Shown here: positions 35,157 to 40,460 of the stretch, piece after piece | Numbering within the stretch: the first letter of the stretch is position 1 | Layout of the letters: every line of letters begins with the position of its first letter | NCBI GenBank assembly: GCA_019685555.1 | Contig: JABFQN010000014.1 | Location: 1-40,460 of the forward strand | DNA: 40,460 nucleotides | Reading direction: 5' to 3' | Origin: Candidatus Bathyarchaeota archaeon A05DMB-3 | GTDB lineage: Archaea; Thermoproteota; Bathyarchaeia; Bathyarchaeales; Bathycorpusculaceae | Notes under the pieces: generated by a model | Databases searched by the model: none | What the model was told of the DNA's origin: nothing | The model's input: the letters and a program-made list of their open reading frames with translations, nothing else | Translations under genes and position numbers: made by a program

Positions 35157-36266
35157 CTATTCGACTTGAAGGATTTGGCGGGCTTTGTCAACGAATTTCT
35201 GTTTCTTGCGTCGGTGTTCCTTAACAAATTTTAGAACTATGTCAATTGTCTGTTTTTTGTGTTCGCCGCATAGAAGCTTTCCAGTTTTGCAGTCGTGGTA
35301 AGTTTTTATGATTTCATCGTCGTCTTCAACAAAGTGGAATAGGCATATTTCGTAGACTGGGCATATTTCTGGAACTCCTCCAAGCTCCCGCTGCTCCTTT
35401 ATGGTGGCTCTTCCGCCAGTAAAGGCGTTTGAAATTCTTTCTGCAATTACTTCTGGCTTGTCATGCAAAGTGAAATAATTCATGAGGCGTTTGCTCATTT
35501 TCGGCGAACCGTCCAAACCCTTCATAAGCTTATGATAAGTTGAGGATGGAAGGATAAAGCCATGCTTTTTCTGGAATATTTGGGCAAGGTCTCTTGTGAA
35601 ACGTATATGGGGGTCTTGGTCTACGCCGACTGGTATGACTGTGGGTTTCGGTCCGCCAAACTCCTCCATTTGAGGAAGCAGTATGTCGCCGGCTTGGATT
35701 AGGGCAGCCAAATAAAGTCCTATGTGGCGTTCTCCGTAAATTGCCTTCATTGTGGCTAGGGTGACGGCTCTTCCAAAGATTATAGCCAAGTCTTTAACAT
35801 GGTTTTCCTTTGACTGACGGTAAATGTAGCCTTTTTCCGGGTTGAAACCAAGCGCAAGCAGGTCTGCAACATTGTCAACGGCGATTTTCTCGCTTTTTTC
35901 GAAGGGGATTTTGTTGTCTTCGTAGGCTTCTATGTCTGCTATGCAATAGAAGGTTTGGGCGCCATGCTGCTGGAAGTAGATTATCTCCCTAACGGTCATT
36001 AAAGTGCCAAGGTGGAACTCGCCTGTGGGTTTTATGCCGCTGAGGACAGCGAACTTCTCACCCTTAACCATGGCATCCAATACTCTGCCGAAGTCTCTGT
36101 GTCCAAAAACTATGCCCCGCCTCATGTAAACCGACGGGTTCGGCACTTTAGAAAGCAGAGGCTGGAAAGGCTCTATTCCAAACTCCTTATAAAGCCTCTC
36201 ATAATCCGCAACAAAACTTGTTCCAAAAGGGTCTAAAACCGTTTTTTCGCCATGTTTAGACTCCAA
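35157..36266 (-). CDS. trpS: Tryptophanyl-tRNA synthetase
   Basis: A 369-aa class I enzyme with the long N-terminal region of the archaeal/eukaryotic TrpRS type (VLDPFGTSFVADYERLYKEFG). The HIGH-like site is GIKPTGEFHLGTLMTV. The tryptophan pocket residues lie in PVGVDQDPHIRFTRDLA. The KMSKS-like loop is GSPKMSKRLMNYF. The start is TTG 36266, placed 7 nt after GGAGGAG. It lies in the same direction as pheS-pheT but 179 bp upstream, probably as a separate unit. Confidence 0.93.
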   Translation of the reverse strand: MESKHGEKTVLDPFGTSFVADYERLYKEFGIEPFQPLLSKVPNPSVYMRRGIVFGHRDFGRVLDAMVKGEKFAVLSGIKPTGEFHLGTLMTVREIIYFQQHGAQTFYCIADIEAYEDNKIPFEKSEKIAVDNVADLLALGFNPEKGYIYRQSKENHVKDLAIIFGRAVTLATMKAIYGERHIGLYLAALIQAGDILLPQMEEFGGPKPTVIPVGVDQDPHIRFTRDLAQIFQKKHGFILPSSTYHKLMKGLDGSPKMSKRLMNYFTLHDKPEVIAERISNAFTGGRATIKEQRELGGVPEICPVYEICLFHFVEDDDEIIKTYHDCKTGKLLCGEHKKQTIDIVLKFVKEHRRKKQKFVDKARQILQVE

Positions 36267-36481
36267 GCTTCTACTCCTCCACCAAATTAAGGGAGAATAT
36301 ACGTGTGAGACTTCTTTTAAACTTAAGTGCGTCCGCTACAAAAACACGGAGAATCTTGGCTTGGATTAATGCCAGTCCAACTCTTTTCCCACTAACTATT
36401 TGGCTGGCAATGTTTTAAGTTTTTTGGAAAATTATTTAAACTGTTAGGTTTAATGTGAAAACCGAAAGGATGGAAGCATGT

Positions 36482-37051
36482 ATGAGTTTTGGAAAAGAAG
36501 TCTTTAATGTTGGCGTCTCATCTGCCTATAGACTTTTACATCCCATGCACACGGTGCTGGTTTCCTGCGTTGGCAAAAGTGGGAAACTCAACATTATTAC
36601 TTTGGCTTGGGCTATGCCAACATCCATAAACCCGCCGCTGGTTGCCATAAGCATAGCGCCTAGGAGACACTCCCACACGCTTATTGAGGAAACAAGAGAG
36701 TTTGTGGTTAACATCCCAACCATGAATATACTGAAAGAGACGCTTTTCTGTGGAAGGGTAAGCGGCAAAGGCCACGACAAGTTTAAAGAAGCGGGGTTAA
36801 CACCGCTACCCGCAAGAAAAGTGAAGCCTCCAATAATAGGGGAATGTGTCGCCCATTTAGAATGCAAACTTCACAGCCAATTTACAACTGGAGACCACAC
36901 CATCTTTATAGGTGAAATCCTCGAAGCCTACGCCAACAAAAACTGCTTCACAGAAGCGGGCTACAACCTTGAAAAGGCGAAAATGGTTTTCCACCTAGGC
37001 GGAAACGAGTTCGCCACCCTCCAACCTAGAATTTTCACGCCGCAAATCTAA
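36482..37051 (+). CDS. Flavin reductase-like FMN-binding protein
   Basis: A 189-aa protein from ATG 36482; in-frame GTG 36455 and ATG 36470 are possible earlier starts. It matches the flavin reductase/flavoredoxin fold: HPMHTVLVSCVGKSGKLNIITLAW, then PPLVAISIAPRRHSHTLIEET and FVVNIPTMNILKE, the split-barrel FMN-binding pattern, and HTIFIGEILEAYA near the end. Family members bind FMN and transfer electrons or reduce free flavin. A TATA-like ATTATTTAAA about 45-55 bp before the ATG fits. Its stop overlaps the convergent hydrolase stop by 4 nt. Confidence 0.85.
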   Translation: MSFGKEVFNVGVSSAYRLLHPMHTVLVSCVGKSGKLNIITLAWAMPTSINPPLVAISIAPRRHSHTLIEETREFVVNIPTMNILKETLFCGRVSGKGHDKFKEAGLTPLPARKVKPPIIGECVAHLECKLHSQFTTGDHTIFIGEILEAYANKNCFTEAGYNLEKAKMVFHLGGNEFATLQPRIFTPQI

Positions 37052-37719
37052 AACTGGTAGCTTTCTCCCGAGTTTAAAACCACAACCTTAACTTTAGGCG
37101 CCTTTTCCCTCACCTTTTCTACAAACTCATCTGCTGATTGCGCCAAAACGGGAAAAGTCTTGTAATGCATTGGAATAACCGTCTTGGAATTAAGCAGTTT
37201 AACAGCTTCAGCAGCTTCAGAAGCGCCCATCGTGTAGTATCCTCCAATCGGAACAAGCGCCAAATCAAGCTTGTAGAGTTCTCCGAAAAGGCGCATATCG
37301 CCGAAAAGCCCAGTGTCTCCAGCATGATAGACGGTTTTGCCATCTCCCTCAACAACAACCCCTGTGGGTGCACCCCTTAAGCATGTGTGGAAAGCTTGAA
37401 CCATATGCAATTTTACACCTCTAACTTCTACACATCCGCCAATGTTTAATCCAACAACGTTTTTGACACCGTTTTCTCCAGCATAATTGCCCAACTCAAA
37501 GGTTGAAACAAAAGTGGCGCCAGTCCTTTTGCATAGGACAACAGCGTCGCCTAAATGGTCACCGTGGTCGTGGGTAACATAAACAATATCCGCTCTGGCA
37601 ATTTCAGAACTCTTTATGGGTGATGTTGGGTTTCCGTCAAGCCACGGGTCAATTAAAACAATTCTATTGGCAATCTCAATTTTGAAGGCTGCATGTCCAA
37701 ACCACGTTATCTTCGCCAA
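37048..37719 (-). CDS. UPF0173-type metallo-beta-lactamase fold hydrolase
   Basis: The 223-aa protein has the metal-binding HDHGDHLGD motif (about residues 50-58) and further ligands in QAFHTC, VYHAGDTGLFGD, and the closing VIPMHYKTFPVL. The N-terminus KITWFGHAAFKIE is typical of the UPF0173 (YtkL/UlaG-like) group. Its substrate is not known. It starts at ATG 37719 and is divergent from the methionine aminopeptidase gene 84 bp away. Confidence 0.88.
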   Translation of the reverse strand: MAKITWFGHAAFKIEIANRIVLIDPWLDGNPTSPIKSSEIARADIVYVTHDHGDHLGDAVVLCKRTGATFVSTFELGNYAGENGVKNVVGLNIGGCVEVRGVKLHMVQAFHTCLRGAPTGVVVEGDGKTVYHAGDTGLFGDMRLFGELYKLDLALVPIGGYYTMGASEAAEAVKLLNSKTVIPMHYKTFPVLAQSADEFVEKVREKAPKVKVVVLNSGESYQF

Positions 37720-37803
37720 ATTTGCATTCCTCCCTGCAATGAAACCTTTTAAATTGGTAATTGATTAATAAATTTAAACTTAAAAGTTTAAAGTGGAAGG
37801 GAA

Positions 37804-38709
37804 TTGAAAGGTTTTGACGAAGAAGCCTTAAAAAAGCTTCAGCAATCTGGCAGAATCCTCCGCGAAACCCGCGAAGAAGTTAAGGGATTAGTCCGCGAAA
37901 ACATGCCAATAATAGAGGTCTGCGAAAAAGCTGAAGCCCTTATAAGAAAAAAGGGTGGAAAACCAGCGTTTCCATGCAACGTTTCAATAAACGAAATAGC
38001 CGCCCACTACACTTCACCTCCAGGCGACACTAGAAGAATACCGGAAAACTCCCTTGTGAAGGTGGATATAGGGGCTCATGTAGACGGTTACGTGACGGAC
38101 ACAGCGGTAACAATATGCTTCAACCACGAACTCAGAGACATGGTGAACACAGCAGAACAAGCCCTAAAAAAGGCTATAGAGGCAATCCGCCCTGAAACAC
38201 CAACATCAAAGCTTGGCGCCCTAATAGAGCAAACCATAAAATCCCACGGCTACAAGCCCATTTCAAACCTAACAGGACATAAGATTGGCAGATATCTAGT
38301 GCATGCTGGCGCTTCACTGCCAAACGTGGCGCATTTTTCCCTTTCAAAGGTTAAAGCAGGCGAAGTTTACGCCATTGAACCTTTCGTAACGTTCCAAAAC
38401 GCCGCTGGAAAGGTTGAAAACAGCCCGGAAGTCACAATTTTTCGTTTTGTAAAGCAGAAATCCCTAGAAAACCCCTATGCAAAAAAGCTTCTAGAACATA
38501 TGGAAGAAAACTTTAGGACATTGCCCTTCGCCGAACGTTGGCTAAAAGGCCTAATACCCCAAAAACACTTCAAAGGAGCCTTCCAAGAAATTTTGGCTTC
38601 AAAGGCTGTTATGGGCTATCCAGTATTCATAGAGGCTAGCGGAAAACCAGTCGCCCAAGCCGAGCATACAGTCTTAATAACTGAAGATGGATGCCTAGTC
38701 CTAACCTAG
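37804..38709 (+). CDS. map: Methionine aminopeptidase, type II
   Basis: A 301-aa protein from TTG 37804 just after GGAAGGGAA. The pita-bread fold motifs are FPCNVSINEIAAHYTS (substrate His), KVDIGAHVDGYVTDTAVTI (two Asp metal ligands), GHKIGRYLVHAG (His), YAIEPFVTF (Glu) and AEHTVLI (Glu). The type II insertion (about 200-265) is present, as usual in archaea. It removes N-terminal methionine from new proteins. The stop overlaps the convergent membrane protein stop by 4 nt. Confidence 0.93.
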   Translation: MKGFDEEALKKLQQSGRILRETREEVKGLVRENMPIIEVCEKAEALIRKKGGKPAFPCNVSINEIAAHYTSPPGDTRRIPENSLVKVDIGAHVDGYVTDTAVTICFNHELRDMVNTAEQALKKAIEAIRPETPTSKLGALIEQTIKSHGYKPISNLTGHKIGRYLVHAGASLPNVAHFSLSKVKAGEVYAIEPFVTFQNAAGKVENSPEVTIFRFVKQKSLENPYAKKLLEHMEENFRTLPFAERWLKGLIPQKHFKGAFQEILASKAVMGYPVFIEASGKPVAQAEHTVLITEDGCLVLT

Positions 38710-39125
38710 TATGGAAAAGGGGCTTTCCCCTTTTCGCGAACTTCTCTATAAATAGCTGTAATCAACATTTTCTCGTTGCATTTCTGGCAAGGTTCAACCT
38801 CCTTAAAAATGTAGTCGCCCCGCTGGAACTCCCTTACACTTTTGAAGCCACACTTCCTACATTCAATTGTTGTTGTTATAGGAGGGGTTTCAATTTTTAA
38901 ACGTATTATGCGTTGCCTCGTCTGGAAAAGCACATATGTGGATGCGGCTACGCCTAGAAAACCTATAATTAACAAGTACACGGCAACTTCTATGTTTCCA
39001 ATGCTGTAGGCTTGAACTGCAAGGATAAGCGCCATAATAGCCACCACCAACATTATGAATATTGCCAATAGAACAAAGGATGAAACTTTGGTTGCAGCAG
39101 AAGATTCTGAAGCAGCTTTACTCAT
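38706..39125 (-). CDS. Two-helix membrane protein with C-terminal zinc ribbon
   Basis: The 139-aa chain has two membrane segments (about residues 15-38, FVLLAIFIMLVVAIMALILA, and 46-66, VAVYLLIIGFLGVAASTYVL). A cytoplasmic zinc ribbon follows: ECRKCGFKSVREF and EPCQKCNEKM. No family name was recognised. It lies 17 nt downstream of the DUF1512 gene and is probably co-transcribed with it. Confidence 0.75.
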   Translation of the reverse strand: MSKAASESSAATKVSSFVLLAIFIMLVVAIMALILAVQAYSIGNIEVAVYLLIIGFLGVAASTYVLFQTRQRIIRLKIETPPITTTIECRKCGFKSVREFQRGDYIFKEVEPCQKCNEKMLITAIYREVREKGKAPFPY

Positions 39126-39142
39126 CCCTCAACCTTCCCCCT

Positions 39143-40285
39143 TTATTGTCCTATGCCAATAGTGTTGCCCACACCTGCAATAATAATCTTGTCTCCTTCC
39201 CTAGTTCTCTCTAAAATCACCTGTTTAATTCTTTCAATGGCTTTGTCAACGGCTTCAAAAACCTCTTTCCGCATTGGTGAAACTGCGTCGCCAATATCCT
39301 CCTTAACTATAACAGCGTTTATAGGTATACGATGTTTCAATATTGCTTCTTCAATTTTGAATTGGTCGACACCCGGCCCTCCTATGGCTGCGCCAACTCC
39401 TTCGGCTACCTCGCCAACATCTTCACCCTCAAGCTTTAAAGCTGCATCAATCATAACTATGTTGGCAATCTTCCCCTCATTTTCTTCAATAATTGTTTTA
39501 ATGGCGTCTCCAGGCTTGCCAACGTTTCCGCCTGGACCTTCAGCCTTTATCACGTAGGCTGTTCGCCCCTCAAATGGAACAGTTGCGACGACACAGTCTT
39601 TAGGCACTTTTCTCAAGGGGTAGCCGTGCATAAGCTTGGCGGCTACAAGGGCGCCTACCCCGTCGCCTATGGGTTGACCATACGCGAAGGCTTTGAGGGC
39701 GCTAGCATAAGCCTCAGCCTCCCGCATTACAAGGGGTAGTATCATCTGTATCTGCATTATAATGTAAAGGCTTAAAGTCTTCTTTCCAAGTAGGAAATAA
39801 TGCCTTATAACCTTGTAAATGTAGTTCAGCGCCATAGCCGCTTCAAGAGTGTTCTCTAAATTGTTGGCTTGAGTTTCATCAGCCGAAGGAGCCAAAAGCC
39901 TAACTTCATCTTTAAACCGCGTGTCCCTAACATCCAATATATGCTCAAGCTTCCAAACAACCCCAGCTGGGTCAAGACTTTGAGGCGATATAGTGAAGTA
40001 TTCAAGGAAACGGTCAACCCTAGGCGTCGGATCGGTTTGAGGCTTACCAATTTCCTTAATAGATTCTATGGCGATTCTCCGCCCCTCATCACGGATATAC
40101 TTCAACTTGTATAGAGAACCCTCAACCTCACGGAGCATAATGTGCAACTGAATCCTCTGCACATAAAACAAGGAAATAAATATGAAAATGTAAATGGCGA
40201 AGGTTATAACCTGCGACAGTATGTCCCCTCCTGGAAACTGGAAAAGTTGGCCCTGCAACGCAGCCAATGCCGCCACTATGCCCAC
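39143..40285 (-). CDS. DUF1512 family membrane-anchored protein
   Basis: A 380-aa protein from GTG 40285 (after GGAAGGTGA). One membrane segment is near the start (VITFAIYIFIFISLFYV), followed by a long cytoplasmic part with an acidic helical region (HILDVRDTRFKDEVRLLAPS). A C-terminal nucleotide-domain-like end follows (TAYVIKAEGPGGNVGKPGDAI, AIGGPGVDQFKIEEAIL, IIIAGVGNTIGIGQ). It resembles the archaeal DUF1512 family, whose function is unknown. The TATA-like AAATTTATAA about 35-45 bp upstream fits a promoter. Confidence 0.8.
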   Translation of the reverse strand: MGIVAALAALQGQLFQFPGGDILSQVITFAIYIFIFISLFYVQRIQLHIMLREVEGSLYKLKYIRDEGRRIAIESIKEIGKPQTDPTPRVDRFLEYFTISPQSLDPAGVVWKLEHILDVRDTRFKDEVRLLAPSADETQANNLENTLEAAMALNYIYKVIRHYFLLGKKTLSLYIIMQIQMILPLVMREAEAYASALKAFAYGQPIGDGVGALVAAKLMHGYPLRKVPKDCVVATVPFEGRTAYVIKAEGPGGNVGKPGDAIKTIIEENEGKIANIVMIDAALKLEGEDVGEVAEGVGAAIGGPGVDQFKIEEAILKHRIPINAVIVKEDIGDAVSPMRKEVFEAVDKAIERIKQVILERTREGDKIIIAGVGNTIGIGQ

Positions 40286-40355
40286 AAACTCACCTTCCGA
40301 GAAACTAACCAGAGCTTAGTTATAAATTTTAGGTAACTCCACTACAAATTGAAAA

Positions 40356-40460
40356 GGGGGCTGCCAGCTTTCCCGGCTTCGCGTGGCCGAAGACCACACT
40401 ACAACCGGGAACGGAGCGCGGTTTAACTTCTGAGTTCGGAATGGGATCAGGTGGGTCCCG
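40356..40460 (-). rRNA. 5S rRNA, 5' end cut by window edge
   Basis: On the minus strand the sequence contains the universal 5S core GATCCCATTCCGAACTCAG and AAGTTAAACC, then the loop regions ending in GGCAGCCCCC at 40356-40360, followed by TTTT. About 105 nt are visible; the 5' strand of the terminal helix (expected to pair with CAGCCCCC) lies past the window. It stands upstream of DUF1512, and the rest of an rRNA operon is not in view. Confidence 0.95.

Overview
The window looks like the chromosome of an archaeon of the TACK group, most likely a Bathyarchaeota-type lineage. The support is an archaeal PhoU with an AbrB head, archaeal DnaG, an archaeal-type LeuRS and 5S rRNA, a DUF1512 protein, a tRNA with a BHB-type intron, TATA-like promoters, and an Mvh/Hdr electron-bifurcation gene set without methanogenesis genes in view. 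The lineage call is an inference from gene content; no marker phylogeny was possible.

Layout. 1-2940: edge region with a truncated RHH-GcvH fusion, PhoU, an Hsp20-like protein, an antitoxin with a frameshifted RelE-type toxin, and a small zinc protein. 3026-20660: a redox island of about 17 kb. On the minus strand it holds HdrB, HdrC, an HdrA-MvhD fusion, and the [NiFe]-hydrogenase subunits MvhA and MvhG. Next come a fused ADP-forming acyl-CoA synthetase/GNAT protein, an NfnB/NfnA-like flavoprotein pair, a protein made of two tandem [2x(4Fe-4S) + MvhD] units, a thioredoxin reductase, a 46-aa zinc-ribbon protein and an HdrC-HdrB fusion. A second HdrA is divergent on the plus strand from a shared 96-bp promoter region. 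20661-30081: an unknown small protein, LeuRS, tRNA-Arg(TCT), a family B DNA polymerase, DnaG, a small Toprim protein and TyrRS. 30082-31705: an unassigned, strongly structured non-coding segment and a radical-SAM gene broken by two frameshifts. 31735-40285: PheT, PheS, TrpRS, a flavin reductase-like protein, a metallo-hydrolase, methionine aminopeptidase, a zinc-ribbon membrane protein and DUF1512. 40356-40460: the 3' part of a 5S rRNA gene on the minus strand.

How it fits together. The Mvh hydrogenase with HdrA1-MvhD/HdrB/HdrC can form a complete H2-dependent bifurcating complex. The second set (HdrA2, HdrCB fusion, tandem MvhD-ferredoxin protein, NfnAB) looks like a separate complex fed by NAD(P)H rather than H2. 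The two HdrA paralogues have lost opposite cofactor sites: HdrA1 lacks three of four N-terminal cysteines but has a full MvhD tail, while HdrA2 has the N-terminal cysteines but a cysteine-free MvhD tail. The tandem MvhD protein could supply the missing site in trans. This second set is the best candidate here for an undescribed system.

Other points of note are a DNA polymerase with ruined exonuclease motifs but intact polymerase motifs, a 15-nt D-loop intron in tRNA-Arg, and two housekeeping genes (pheT, dnaG) whose conserved starts coincide with ACG codons 8 nt after perfect Shine-Dalgarno sequences.
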